Virus record (IMG/VR): IMGVR_UViG_3300021519_000017
Span: 1 to 46,648 of that record
Strand: one strand, 5' to 3'
DNA length: 46,648 bases
From: a virus
Shown: positions 7,184 to 17,025 of the stretch, piece after piece
Numbering within the stretch: the first letter of the stretch is position 1
How the letters are laid out: every line of letters starts with the position of its first letter
The notes under the pieces: model-generated
What the model saw: only the letters and a program-made list of their open reading frames with translations
Databases searched by the model: none
Told to the model about the DNA's origin: nothing
Translations under genes and position numbers: made by a program

Positions 7184-9559
7184 ATGGCACGCGCCAATCC
7201 AATCCAGTCGAACTTCACGGCGGGCCTTCTCACCCGTCGCCTGCGGGCGCGCGATGATATCGAGCAGTACCATCAGGGTATGCGCCAGGCGCTTAACGGC
7301 ACGATCCTGCCGCATGGTGGGTTCATGCGCCGGGCGGGCTCTGTATTCGTCAACGAGGTAAAGAACCGCACCAGCACGAAGAACGCCCTTATCACGTTCG
7401 ACGTCGCGTCCGACCAGCAGTATATCATGGAGTTGGGCCACAACTATATCCGCTACTACGCCAACCATGGCCTCGTTGAGAGCAGCCCCGGCACGCCGCT
7501 GGAGACGGTAACGACGTATGGCAGCGGCGAGCAGCAGGACATCCGCACGGCCCAGCAAATCGATATCATGTATATGGTCCACCCCAATGGCCATCCGTAC
7601 AAGCTGACGCGCACGAGCCTGACGTCCTTCACATGGGAAAAGGTGGTGTGGAAGGACGGCCACGCTCCGATGCAGCCATCCAACATCACAGCGATTACCT
7701 GCACGATCGATAACGGCCCCCCGCTTACTGTGGCATACTCCGCGGAACCCAAACCCGGTGGCCTCACATCCGATGACGACGTCGGCCGCGCGATCCGCTG
7801 GTTTGATGGCGTGTACGTGATCGACACAGTGACAAGCACCACCACCGCCGAGGTATCGGTCCTGCACGCGGGCAGCGATCCGGCTGCCTCGTCCGGTACG
7901 GCCACGCTGGACTGGGCGCTGGGACTGTGTTCCGACACGGACGGCCCCCGCGCCGTTCTCTTTCACGACGGACGTCTTTGGTATGGTGGCACGCGCACGG
8001 CGCCGAACGTCATCGTCGGATCGGTGTCGGATGACTACGACAACTTCGATCGCGGTATCAGCTACGGCACGACGCCCACGATCAATCAGGACGACAAGGC
8101 CATCGTCAAGCGGGTGCAGGGCAAGCGCCTCCAGACGATCATGTGGCTGGCGTCGCAGGCCGACTATATGGCCATCGGCTCCGCAGGCGGCGAGTTCCGC
8201 ATGTTCTCTTCCGACGCCGCGGGGGTGATGACACCCAACGCCACGGTGGTCCGTTCGGCCACGTACCGCGGAAGCGCGTTCAAGACCCCGGTGCAGTTCG
8301 ACAACCAGATCATCTTCATCCAGCAGAACCTCCGCGAGCTGTACGAGCTGCGCTACGAAGTGGTCAAGGACAACTTCTCCTCGCGCAACCTCATGCTCCT
8401 GGCCGAGGACGTGCCCTATTCCGACGTCAACGGGCGCGGCGGACTTCTGCGCATGACGTATCAGGCATCGCCCGACAGCACGATTTGGATGGTGCATGGC
8501 GACGGCTCGCTGATCGGCCTGACCTACGAGCCGGACCAGAAAGTCTTGGGCGTGCATCCGCACTCCATAGGCAACGGCCTTGCGCTGGTCGACGATATCG
8601 CGGTGTGCCAGAACCCCACGTCTACCGCGCATGAGCTGTGGTTCCTGGCCACGATCGAGGTAGACGGCACGACCGAGCAATACGTCTGCTACATGGACAA
8701 GCAGTATCGCCCGGCCATGTCCTACGAGCGGGCGACCACAGACGAGAAGATCAGGGCGCTCGACGAAGCCTACTTTGTCGACGTCGGCCTAAAGTTCGAT
8801 AACCCGGTCCTCCTCGCCAGTTATACGCAGGCCGCGCAGGGCGTATTCACGGCCACGGCCCACGGCTTCAACGACGGGGACCGCGTCAAGCTGCGCGCGC
8901 CGCAAGGCCCGGAGCCGATGGACCGCCTGCCCGCGATCGTGTCAGACAAGACGACGGATACGTTCAAGCTGAAGGACGACGCGGGCGCGTACATCAACAC
9001 GACGGACTGGGTGGATCGCGGCACGGTTACGGACCCGTCCGTTACCAACTACAACTCCGCGCTCGTGCGCAAGGAAGTCACGACGATTACCGGTCTCGAT
9101 CATCTTGAGGGCTTGACCGTATGGGTCCTGGCCGATGGTATGGTCCATCCGAACTGCACCGTGACCAGCGGGTCTATCGAGCTGGCGCGGCGCGCGTCCA
9201 TTGTTGCGGTGGGTCTACCGTGTTCGTACCGTGGGGAGACGCAGCGCTTCACCGAGGGCGGCAAGCTGGGCACCGGGCAAGGCCAGCCCACGTCCATCGA
9301 CAAGGTGGCCGCGGTCCTGCACAACACCGTGGGCGGTTCCTTCTCCACGGGTAATGGCCTTGAACGCTTGGTAGAGCCGGTCAACCTACGCGACGGCAAC
9401 GGCCCGATGGATCAGTCCCCACCCCTGTTCACCGGCACGAAGCTTATCAATGTCGACACCAGTTGGGACACCGAGCCCACGGTCTACTTTGAGAACGAGC
9501 AGCCCTTGCCGATGACGGTCCTGGCCGTGGCGCCGCGGATGACCCTCAATGAAGGCTAA
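7184..9559 (+). CDS. tail tubular protein B (nozzle)
   Basis: 791 residues, matching T7 gp12 (794). It starts with NPIQSNFTAGLLTRRLRARDDIEQY and GGFMRRAGSVFV, the conserved opening of the podoviral nozzle. Repeated beta-propeller-like blocks follow (VLFHDGRLWYGGTRTAPNVIVGSVSDDYDNF, LLRMTYQASPDSTIWMVHGDGSLIGLTYEPDQ). Six copies would form the tail tip that carries the fibres. The start is one base after the stop of tube A and the stop overlaps the next gene by 11 bases. A segment around residues 545-640 (TGLDHLEGLTVWVLADG nearby) is the usual position of variable nozzle loops. Confident. Confidence 0.92.
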   Translation: MARANPIQSNFTAGLLTRRLRARDDIEQYHQGMRQALNGTILPHGGFMRRAGSVFVNEVKNRTSTKNALITFDVASDQQYIMELGHNYIRYYANHGLVESSPGTPLETVTTYGSGEQQDIRTAQQIDIMYMVHPNGHPYKLTRTSLTSFTWEKVVWKDGHAPMQPSNITAITCTIDNGPPLTVAYSAEPKPGGLTSDDDVGRAIRWFDGVYVIDTVTSTTTAEVSVLHAGSDPAASSGTATLDWALGLCSDTDGPRAVLFHDGRLWYGGTRTAPNVIVGSVSDDYDNFDRGISYGTTPTINQDDKAIVKRVQGKRLQTIMWLASQADYMAIGSAGGEFRMFSSDAAGVMTPNATVVRSATYRGSAFKTPVQFDNQIIFIQQNLRELYELRYEVVKDNFSSRNLMLLAEDVPYSDVNGRGGLLRMTYQASPDSTIWMVHGDGSLIGLTYEPDQKVLGVHPHSIGNGLALVDDIAVCQNPTSTAHELWFLATIEVDGTTEQYVCYMDKQYRPAMSYERATTDEKIRALDEAYFVDVGLKFDNPVLLASYTQAAQGVFTATAHGFNDGDRVKLRAPQGPEPMDRLPAIVSDKTTDTFKLKDDAGAYINTTDWVDRGTVTDPSVTNYNSALVRKEVTTITGLDHLEGLTVWVLADGMVHPNCTVTSGSIELARRASIVAVGLPCSYRGETQRFTEGGKLGTGQGQPTSIDKVAAVLHNTVGGSFSTGNGLERLVEPVNLRDGNGPMDQSPPLFTGTKLINVDTSWDTEPTVYFENEQPLPMTVLAVAPRMTLNEG

Positions 9560-9947
9560 ATTTCGCCCCCTGCGCGTGTCCGACTTCTACGAGATCGAGG
9601 TCCAGCCGCGCCACGCATATGCCGAGCCGATGTTCCGCGCCAACCCGCTCACACTACACGCGCTGACCGAGAGCCCGTTTTCCTTCACGATGACGGTAGA
9701 CGGCAAGCCGGTGGCCGCGCTCGGGCCAACCGATCAGCGCGAATGGTGGGCCTACCTGGGCTGTGACCTGAAGCGCAGCATGGTGCGCCTCGTGCGCTAC
9801 ACCAACGCCATGGCTGATATGTATGGTCCCCTGTGGTCGAGAGTGGATCGCACCAACCCGGAGGGCGAGCGGTTCATGTTGCTATTGGGCCTGCGAAAGG
9901 TTAAGGTAGACCAGAACGGAATTATGGACACATGGCTGCGCTCCTGA
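9549..9947 (+). CDS. internal virion protein A-like (T7 gp13-like)
   Basis: 132 residues, similar in size and place to T7 gp13 (138) directly after the nozzle gene. The motif pattern (KFRPLRVSDFYEIEVQPRHAYAEP, then VDGKPVAALGPTD and GERFMLLLGLRKV) resembles the GNAT-like fold noted for these proteins, without a convincing acetyl-CoA loop. In T7 gp13 is needed for assembly of the internal core but is not an abundant virion part. It overlaps the nozzle gene by 11 bases. The HNH gene begins inside its last 16 bases, indicating insertion right at its 3' end. Confidence 0.68.
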   Translation: MKAKFRPLRVSDFYEIEVQPRHAYAEPMFRANPLTLHALTESPFSFTMTVDGKPVAALGPTDQREWWAYLGCDLKRSMVRLVRYTNAMADMYGPLWSRVDRTNPEGERFMLLLGLRKVKVDQNGIMDTWLRS

Positions 9948-10477
9948 AAACGTGCACTAAGTGCAAAGAAGATAAGGACATATCCGTTTTTGGTGCGCGC
10001 CATGCGTCGGCGGGGGGAGGGTCTTATCCGGAATGTCGGGGATGCCGGTCCGCGCGGGGGCTAGCAGCGTACCACAAAAATAGAGAAGTGTATCGCGCTC
10101 GCATGAATGCGCGCCGCCGAGGCGTTTGCCGCAGCGCGAAGGAAATAGACGGTAATAAAGCGTGGGCGGGCGCCAATAAAGAACGGTGCCGCGCGGCGGT
10201 AGCGCGATGGAAGAAAAGAAACCCCGGAGTGGTTACGGCGTCGGTAACAGCGCGTATGGCGCATGTTAAGAAGGCGACCCCTCCATGGGTTGACCCCTCG
10301 GACATAAAATTTGTGTATGAAATCGCCAGCATGTTTGGTCAGTCGGTGGACCATATTTACCCATTGAGGGGGAAGAACAGTTCTGGACTGCATGTTCCGT
10401 GGAACCTTCAACTCATGCCAAAAGACGAAAACAGTCGCAAGGGAAACCGCGCGCCTGAAGAATACTATGCTCGTTAG
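9932..10477 (+). CDS. HNH endonuclease (inserted)
   Basis: 181 residues. Paired cysteines CTKCKEDK and CRGCRSARG lie at the N-terminus, and a C-terminal HNH core reads VDHIYPLRGKNSSG...NLQLMPKDENSRKGNR (DH, then N and the second-half N). This is the layout of free-standing phage HNH homing-type nucleases with an N-terminal zinc module. Codon use is visibly less GC-biased at third positions than in its neighbours, and it breaks the order of the internal virion genes. Its start lies inside the previous gene and its end overlaps the next by 11 bases, so it is embedded without spare sequence. It probably cuts a homing site in related phages (inferred). Confidence 0.85.
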   Translation: MAALLKTCTKCKEDKDISVFGARHASAGGGSYPECRGCRSARGLAAYHKNREVYRARMNARRRGVCRSAKEIDGNKAWAGANKERCRAAVARWKKRNPGVVTASVTARMAHVKKATPPWVDPSDIKFVYEIASMFGQSVDHIYPLRGKNSSGLHVPWNLQLMPKDENSRKGNRAPEEYYAR

Positions 10478-10925
10478 GTACGATCCATTCACCGCCGTCA
10501 TGGCGGGGGTCTCCGCTATCGGCTCCATTGCGGGCGGCGCGATGGCCAGCAACCAGGCATACGACGAAGGCACCTACAACCGGGACTTCTACAATTACCA
10601 AGCGGAGCAGGAGAAGATCGGCCTGAGCCGTGATCTTGACGCGCAGACGCGCGAGCGCACGGCCACGATCTCCCGCACACGGGCTATATTCGCCGCGCAG
10701 GGCGGGGGCTCGGAGCCGGATTACGTGGCCTCGCGCGAGGGCCTGTTCGAAGCACAGAACCTCTCCCTTATCCAGGACAGCGAGGCGCGGCAGTCCGTCC
10801 TCCGCACCAAGGCTGGGTTCGCCATGAAGGCGGGCCAGCAGGCAGGGGACAGCGCCATGATGAAAGGTATTATGGGCGCCATCCCCGGCATGTCGTCCCT
10901 GTATAAAGAAGCGACCAAGAAATAA
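10467..10925 (+). CDS. internal virion protein B-like
   Basis: 152 residues from ATG 10467. A longer in-frame start upstream would lie within the HNH gene and code for non-conserved residues. After MLVRYDPFT is a Gly/Ala helix (AVMAGVSAIGSIAGGAMAS) and then a long helical, charged region with RTRAIFAAQGGGSEPDY and a C-terminal helix. T7 gp14 (internal core) has comparable size, an N-terminal hydrophobic segment and the same place. It would be ejected with the DNA and insert in the outer membrane (family knowledge). Its first residues MLVRYD are also the first residues of the proteins at 39949 (MLVRHD) and 40243. Confidence 0.68.
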   Translation: MLVRYDPFTAVMAGVSAIGSIAGGAMASNQAYDEGTYNRDFYNYQAEQEKIGLSRDLDAQTRERTATISRTRAIFAAQGGGSEPDYVASREGLFEAQNLSLIQDSEARQSVLRTKAGFAMKAGQQAGDSAMMKGIMGAIPGMSSLYKEATKK

Positions 10926-13195
10926 TGGCGGGCAGGAACGCACGTATTCCGGGCACGGAGTTTGAAAGCACCGGCAACCGCGCTCGCGCCGTAACGGGCG
11001 GTAGCGGTGGCGGCCCGGTCGCGCCCCAGCGCAACACCGCGGGCGACATCGGCCTAGCGGCGGGGGCGATCCTTAACGAAGTCGAGAAGATCAACATTGA
11101 GCGCGACAGCGTCGCCTCAGTAAAGGCCGAGACGGATGCGGTAACGAAGGCCGAGAAGGCCACCGCCGACCTGGACCCGATGGCCCCTGACTACCAGGAC
11201 AAGGTCAAGCAGATTTGGGGTGACGTGGGCAAGAGTTCGCTGGAGACGTCCGGCATTACAACGACAGCGGTAAAGGACGACCTTGAGCGGCGCATGACGC
11301 GCCACGCCGCGGGCGCCGACCTTATCGCGGTCCGGCTGCGCAAGGACGCGGTGGGTAAGGAAGCGCTCCTGTCTGCGGGCGACGCCATGAACGCCACGGC
11401 GGCCAAGATCAGGAACGATCCGGGCAACGCCAATAACTATCTGGCCGAGCATCAGCAGGACATGGAGCGTCTCAAGGTTGGCATGGACCCCAACCAGCTT
11501 CGCGCGTTCTCGCGCAAGGCCGCCGACGAGTTCGCCAAGAACCAAGTGATCGGCTACGCGGAGAAGGGCAACTTCGGTGGCGCCCGCGCGGCCATCAAGT
11601 CGCAGGCCGAACACCTCGATACCAGTGTCGTAACGGGCCTGTCCAATTATGTGGACGGCAAGGAAAGCAAGGCCCGCGCGGACGGCGATCGTGCGCGCAC
11701 GCAGAATATTGCTACCTACCTCGTCGACATCGACGATCAGTATTCCGGCAACAAGGAGATCAACCCGAACAACCGCGCCAACCTGGACGCGATGAAGGCC
11801 CGCGGCGCGATCTCGCCCGAAGGCTACCTGACTGCGGTGCGGACGCTGAACAACGGCGAAGCCATTTTCAAGAAGGAAGCGGCCAAGAACGCCGAGGCCA
11901 TTGAGCGCGGCTCGACGGGTACGCTCACCAACCAGGAGCAGGCCGACCGCTTCGTGAACAACTCCATCGGCAATATCCCGATCGGGCGTATCGCGATCGA
12001 GGGCACGCCTGAACAGCGCGCAAACTCCATCAAGATTATGACGGGCGTTGCGGCCACGAACGGCTTTATGACCAGTCAGTTCAAGGACTTGCTGGAGAAC
12101 AGCGACAAGACAACGGACAAGTCCCGCGCCGGTCAGGTGGCCTTCGCCGCGGAAGCGGTAGACGAAATGGAGAACACCGCGCCACGCGCAACGGCGATCG
12201 CCAACCTAAGCTCGACGGGCACGCTGGCCATCGTGCGCGGCGAGGCCAAGCGCATGATCGAGGAAGGTGTCCCGAAGGCGCAGGCGTACAAGCAGGCCGC
12301 GGATACCTACATGAGCAAGGGGCCGCTCACGATCCAGGAAGAGAAGGACCGCGCGGACATCGGCAAGAAGATCATCGACAAGATAGACTTCAAGTCGGTG
12401 GTCGATCAGACCTTCTCCGGGTGGGCCGAGCGCAATGTCCCATTCGTGACAATGCCCGGCCAGGATATTGCCATGCAGGGGGAAGCCAAGCGCCTGACCG
12501 AGCAGGCGTTCATGCGGACCGGCAATATTGAGCAGGCCCAGTCGATCGCCAAGAAGCAGATCGACAGCATGTACGGCGTTACCCAGGTGGGAGCGGTCGA
12601 CAAGGCGCGCGTGAAGTCTGAAGCGGCGCCCGACACTGGCACGACAATGGACCCGACCTTCGGCACGGCCACGGAGAAGGGCGGCCTCGATACCGCGGGC
12701 GTGCGGCCGCAAATGGTGCGTCGCCCGATCGAGAAGTATTTGCCGCCCACCATAAAGTCCCTGCCGCCCGAGGACCAGGCGCTCATCATCCAGAACCAGA
12801 TCGAGGCGGGCGTCCAGAAGGCGGGCGTTACCCTCGTGAAGAACCCGGCCACTGGCCTCGCGTCCTATCGTCTACAGGCAGACGGGCAGACCGAGCAGGA
12901 TTTGCGGGACGGCCGCCCGCCCAGCTACCTCACGCAGGTTCTCCGCGCGGGTGGCGACGGCCAGTACGAGACGGTGCCCGGCCTGCCGCGCTTCCGTCCG
13001 CCGACCGACGCCGAAGTGCGCAACGACCCGACCTTCCAGTCCCTCGACGCGGAGCGTATCTCGCGCGACCTGAAGGCCCGCCAGGAAACCCTCACCAACC
13101 AGACTGAAATCCGCACGCGCAACGAGCGCACGGGGGTAAACGCCCCGCGCCCGAGCCAGATGCCGCAGCCGCTAGTTGAGAAGAGGAAGAAGTAG
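10925..13195 (+). CDS. internal virion protein C-like
   Basis: 756 residues, close to T7 gp15 (747), starting at an ATG that shares a base with the previous stop (TAATG). The chain is almost entirely helical and charged (long Ala/Lys/Asp/Glu stretches), with a Pro/Arg-rich C-terminus ending in LVEKRKK. T7 gp15 forms part of the ejected channel spanning the periplasm. No enzymatic motif is visible. The identification rests on length, composition and the fixed order between the gp14-like and gp16-like genes. Confidence 0.75.
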   Translation: MAGRNARIPGTEFESTGNRARAVTGGSGGGPVAPQRNTAGDIGLAAGAILNEVEKINIERDSVASVKAETDAVTKAEKATADLDPMAPDYQDKVKQIWGDVGKSSLETSGITTTAVKDDLERRMTRHAAGADLIAVRLRKDAVGKEALLSAGDAMNATAAKIRNDPGNANNYLAEHQQDMERLKVGMDPNQLRAFSRKAADEFAKNQVIGYAEKGNFGGARAAIKSQAEHLDTSVVTGLSNYVDGKESKARADGDRARTQNIATYLVDIDDQYSGNKEINPNNRANLDAMKARGAISPEGYLTAVRTLNNGEAIFKKEAAKNAEAIERGSTGTLTNQEQADRFVNNSIGNIPIGRIAIEGTPEQRANSIKIMTGVAATNGFMTSQFKDLLENSDKTTDKSRAGQVAFAAEAVDEMENTAPRATAIANLSSTGTLAIVRGEAKRMIEEGVPKAQAYKQAADTYMSKGPLTIQEEKDRADIGKKIIDKIDFKSVVDQTFSGWAERNVPFVTMPGQDIAMQGEAKRLTEQAFMRTGNIEQAQSIAKKQIDSMYGVTQVGAVDKARVKSEAAPDTGTTMDPTFGTATEKGGLDTAGVRPQMVRRPIEKYLPPTIKSLPPEDQALIIQNQIEAGVQKAGVTLVKNPATGLASYRLQADGQTEQDLRDGRPPSYLTQVLRAGGDGQYETVPGLPRFRPPTDAEVRNDPTFQSLDAERISRDLKARQETLTNQTEIRTRNERTGVNAPRPSQMPQPLVEKRKK

Positions 13196-16100
13196 TTGCC
13201 GTTTGAAACGGAAGTCCAGCCGCTAGCTCCTGAAGTCGCGGAGCGCTTCAACAAGCCCGAAGGCATGGACCAGGCGCTCATGTCGCGCATCGCCAAGCAG
13301 ACAGGCGCGGCGTTCCGGCTGGAGAACACGGTAGGCTCCACCCTGGCCGACACGGGTTTGCCCGACCAGAACCTTGGGCAGACGGACCCCCTTGCCGCGG
13401 CGCTGTTCGACGCTGAAGAGTTCCTGACACCCGAGGAGAAGGGCTACAGCGATCGCTTCACCGGGGCCAACAGCGGACGCGACGTGGAGGCCATCCGCTT
13501 CCGTATCGCAGACGAGAAGGCCGCCAAGGAGACGATGGCCAACGGACCGTTGCCCGAGTGGCTGATCGGTACGGTCGCCGCTATCGTCGATCCCACCACG
13601 GTAATTCCGGTCGCTGGGCCGCTTATCAAAGGCGGACGTGCGGCGGTGGCCCTGGGGTCTTTCGCTCGTGTGGGCCTCTCCGCAGCGGGCGGTGCGCTCG
13701 CGCAGGAGACGATCCTTCAGGGCACACAGGTCAGCCGTACCGCGGAGGAGAGCGCGGCCAGTGTCGTCGGCGCCCTCTTGCTGGGTGGCGTCATTGGTTC
13801 GGCGGCGGGCACGCTGGGGCGGCGCGAGCTGGCCCAGTTCACGAAGCAGATGGACGGCGTGCGCAAGAAGGTCGAGAGCGACATCACGCAAATCCTGCGC
13901 GCATCTAACCTTGGCGATCTTCCCCCGCCCAAGGCGGGCCTCCTCGATACCACGGCGGTAGGCCAGTATCTCGACGCGGTCAACGCCCCCGGCTTCACCC
14001 TGCCGCGCAGCCGTGTCACCAAGGCCGCGGACAGCGATATCCTGAACCACATTGCGGAGACGCAGCCCAAGCTTCTGGAGGATATCACCCGCCTGTCGAC
14101 GGATATCCAGAAGGCGGACGAACGCATCGCCAAACTGGAGGCCGACCCGACCACGCCTGTCACCCGCATGGTGATGCCGCGCGACCAGCCCACGATCGAC
14201 CTGATGGAAGCACTGGCCAAGGAGGGCACGCCGCAGGCCAAGGCGCAGCTCGCCAACATCCAGGAAAGCCTCCAGCCCAAGGTCACGCTCAACCGCCTGA
14301 AGCGCGAGAACGAACTATTGATGGAGGAATGGGAAGCCGCAGAGGGCCGCCTGGCCAAGACGATCGAGAACACCAAGAAGGCCATGGCCGAGATCGAGGC
14401 GGGGTTGAACCCCAAGGCCACGGCAGAAGCCAACCTTGAGCTGGCGCGTATGCAGGCCCAGTTCGAAAAGGAGCTGGCTGAAGGGCGCGACCCGCTGAAG
14501 CTGCGCCCACAGGGTAGCCCGATGGACTGGCTGCGCGGCTTCGCCCAGTACCCCGGCGAGAAGACGCCCAAGCCCCCGAAGGTCCCCGAGAAAGAGGGCA
14601 AGGTTCCCGTAGGCGAAGCACAGCCCGCGCCCAAGGACGCCTCGTCTGCGGCCACCGGCCCCGGCGCCCCGGCCAATGAGCTGATTTCCCGCCTGCGCAA
14701 CTCGGGCTACGTCGCGGAGGTTACGGCCAAGCTGGCCAAGATCGGCATGGCCATGCCCTCGCTCTATATGTCGACGTCCATGTTTGAAACGTCGCGCAAG
14801 ATCATCAACCGCCTGGCCTACACCGGCCTCCTCCTGGACGACCACTTCAAGGGCGCGCGCCACGCCGACGACTTCGAAACCGAGGTTAAAATCCTGGGCG
14901 AGCCCGCCATCATGCAGGTGCAGAAGATCGCTGACACCGCGTGGTCGGACTACAAGCAGGCCATGAAGGTCGACCCGAACACGCCGAAGATGACGCGCGG
15001 CCAGTTGTATGAGGCGATCGCCACCGCCATGACCGAAATGGACAAGGGCGCGCACGACATTATTACCAACGCGGCCAGGGCGTACCGCGTGATCGACAAG
15101 CACTTCGCGGACCTGGCGACCGAGTGGGGCGTGGGTGTCTTTAAAAACCCCGAGGCCGTGGCCAAGAAGATGGAGGGCAAGAGCCATCTTCAGCGTGTGT
15201 GGCACAACGAGCGTATCAAGGCGAACCCGACCGGCTTCAAGGAATTGGTCAAGGACTGGGTCACGCGCACGGCGAAGAGCCCCATCCCCGGCGACTTGCT
15301 GGACGACATTGCCGACGACGTCGTGAGCAAAATCCTCGGCCACACCGAAGGCCGCCTGCCCCCCGAGATCAAGGTCAGCGAAGGGCGCGGCTCGGCCAAG
15401 GAGCGCACGTTCGAAATCCCCGACGATTGGAAGACCGCGGACGGGCGCTACGCCGTAAAGGATTTCGTCGACCGTAACATCATCAACGTTATGGCCAGAT
15501 ACTCCAAGACCATGGCCGCGGACATCGCGTACCAGAAGATCATGGACGGCGACGAGGGCGTCAACTCGATCCTGAAGCAATTGAAGGACGAGAAGACCGA
15601 CATGCAGAAGGCGCTCGCGGACAAGGCGGAAGCCAGCATGAGCAAGGGCGAGGCCCCCAAGTCCGGCGCGCTCGAAAAGAAGATGCTCGAAATCGAGAAG
15701 ATGTACGAGCGCGACAAGTCCACGATCGAGACGCTTATCCACCGCATCCGCGGCACGGACCCGGCTGGCGCCGCAGACCCGCGCTACGCAGGCGCGCGCA
15801 CGATCGCGAAGGTGGTCAAGAACCTGAACGTCCCGGTGTTCATGGGCTCGTCCCTCGTGTCCCAGCTCCCCGACCTTGGGCGCATGGTCATGTCGGAGGG
15901 CATCATCCGCGTGTTTGGCGGGCTGATCGGCCACTTCGCGGACGGCTTCAAGTCCTTCAAGGTAGCCAAGGCAGAAGGCCAGCGTATCGGCACGATCAAC
16001 GATATGGTCATGGGCGGACGCGCAGGACAGATGGCCGACCTGACCGAGCAGTACACCAGCCAGTCCAAGATCGAAATGATGTCGGGCATCGTGGCCCACA

Positions 16101-17008
16101 AGTCCTTGATGCTGTTCGGCGTCAGCCCGTGGAACACCGTCATCAAGAGCCATGCGTCCTACATGGGCGCCGACACCATCCTGCGCCGCGTCGCGGACAT
16201 GGCCGATGGTAAGGAGCTGTCCAAGACACAGGCCGCGCAGATGCGGGCATGGGGCATCGGAGACTATGAGGTTGAGCAGATCGCCAAGGAGCGCGAGCTG
16301 TGGGGCGAGAACGTGCGTGGCGCGTTCTTCTCCAATGCCGACCAGTGGAAGAACGTGGAAGCGCGCAACGCTTTCGAGCGCGCCCTGCTTCGCTATATCG
16401 ACGGTAACGTTCTGACCCCCGGCGCCACCGACAAGCCGCTGTGGACCCAAGGCCCGGTGGGCTCCGTGCTGACCCAGTTCCAGGGCTTCGGCTTCGCCTC
16501 GCACACCCGCGTCCTGATCGCCGGGCTACAGCAGCGCGACGCCAATGCCATGTCCTCCATCCTGGCCATGACGGGTTTGGGCATGCTGTCTGTTGCGCTG
16601 CGGGATATCGTGCGGGACGGCAAGGTGGACGACAAGCGCGACACCCGCGCCTGGGTGCGTGACGGTATCGACAGGTCGGGCGTTTTGTCGCACCTTATGA
16701 ACCTGGATGCCATCGTCGGCAAGGCATCTGGCGTCAACGTCCAGCGTACCTTGACCGGGGAGGACGCCTCCAAGTTCCAGGGACGCAGTCTCGTTGGCCA
16801 GTTGGCGGGTCCGACCGCGGCCACGATCGACGGCACGGCACGGGCGCTGCGCGGTGTGGCGGACGGCTCTGTCACGGGCGCCGACGTCCACGCCATCCGC
16901 AAGACAATCCCCCTGCAAAACTTCCTGGCCACGCAGAAGATGTTCGACAAGATCGAGGAGGGCCTTGTCAACCAGTATGGATTGGTGCCTCGACAGCTAC
17001 CGAAGTAA
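13196..17008 (+). CDS. internal virion protein D-like, very large
   Basis: 1270 residues, similar to T7 gp16 (1318). The start is TTG, directly after the preceding stop with AGAGGAAGAAG upstream. Around residues 130-205 there is a hydrophobic region (VAAIVDPTTVIPVAGPLIKGG, then GALLLGGVIGSAAG) suitable for membrane insertion. Long coiled helices follow (300-450), then a Pro/Lys-rich linker (about 450-490) and a mostly helical C-terminal half. I see no lytic transglycosylase signature of the type found in T7 gp16, so wall digestion may be absent or done by another protein. It would be ejected into the inner membrane to complete the DNA channel. Confidence 0.78.
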   Translation: MPFETEVQPLAPEVAERFNKPEGMDQALMSRIAKQTGAAFRLENTVGSTLADTGLPDQNLGQTDPLAAALFDAEEFLTPEEKGYSDRFTGANSGRDVEAIRFRIADEKAAKETMANGPLPEWLIGTVAAIVDPTTVIPVAGPLIKGGRAAVALGSFARVGLSAAGGALAQETILQGTQVSRTAEESAASVVGALLLGGVIGSAAGTLGRRELAQFTKQMDGVRKKVESDITQILRASNLGDLPPPKAGLLDTTAVGQYLDAVNAPGFTLPRSRVTKAADSDILNHIAETQPKLLEDITRLSTDIQKADERIAKLEADPTTPVTRMVMPRDQPTIDLMEALAKEGTPQAKAQLANIQESLQPKVTLNRLKRENELLMEEWEAAEGRLAKTIENTKKAMAEIEAGLNPKATAEANLELARMQAQFEKELAEGRDPLKLRPQGSPMDWLRGFAQYPGEKTPKPPKVPEKEGKVPVGEAQPAPKDASSAATGPGAPANELISRLRNSGYVAEVTAKLAKIGMAMPSLYMSTSMFETSRKIINRLAYTGLLLDDHFKGARHADDFETEVKILGEPAIMQVQKIADTAWSDYKQAMKVDPNTPKMTRGQLYEAIATAMTEMDKGAHDIITNAARAYRVIDKHFADLATEWGVGVFKNPEAVAKKMEGKSHLQRVWHNERIKANPTGFKELVKDWVTRTAKSPIPGDLLDDIADDVVSKILGHTEGRLPPEIKVSEGRGSAKERTFEIPDDWKTADGRYAVKDFVDRNIINVMARYSKTMAADIAYQKIMDGDEGVNSILKQLKDEKTDMQKALADKAEASMSKGEAPKSGALEKKMLEIEKMYERDKSTIETLIHRIRGTDPAGAADPRYAGARTIAKVVKNLNVPVFMGSSLVSQLPDLGRMVMSEGIIRVFGGLIGHFADGFKSFKVAKAEGQRIGTINDMVMGGRAGQMADLTEQYTSQSKIEMMSGIVAHKSLMLFGVSPWNTVIKSHASYMGADTILRRVADMADGKELSKTQAAQMRAWGIGDYEVEQIAKERELWGENVRGAFFSNADQWKNVEARNAFERALLRYIDGNVLTPGATDKPLWTQGPVGSVLTQFQGFGFASHTRVLIAGLQQRDANAMSSILAMTGLGMLSVALRDIVRDGKVDDKRDTRAWVRDGIDRSGVLSHLMNLDAIVGKASGVNVQRTLTGEDASKFQGRSLVGQLAGPTAATIDGTARALRGVADGSVTGADVHAIRKTIPLQNFLATQKMFDKIEEGLVNQYGLVPRQLPK

Positions 17009-17018
17009 ATGGTACTAT
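16990..17018 (+). promoter_or_regulatory. sigma70-like promoter of the tail fibre gene
   Basis: TCGACA at 16990-16995, 17-base spacer, then TG-G-TACTAT (hexamer 17013-17018) and seven bases to the ATG at 17026. It overlaps the stop of the preceding gene. Predicted transcript start coincides with the ATG, and there is no Shine-Dalgarno. Confidence 0.65.
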
Positions 17019-17025
17019 CCCGTCT

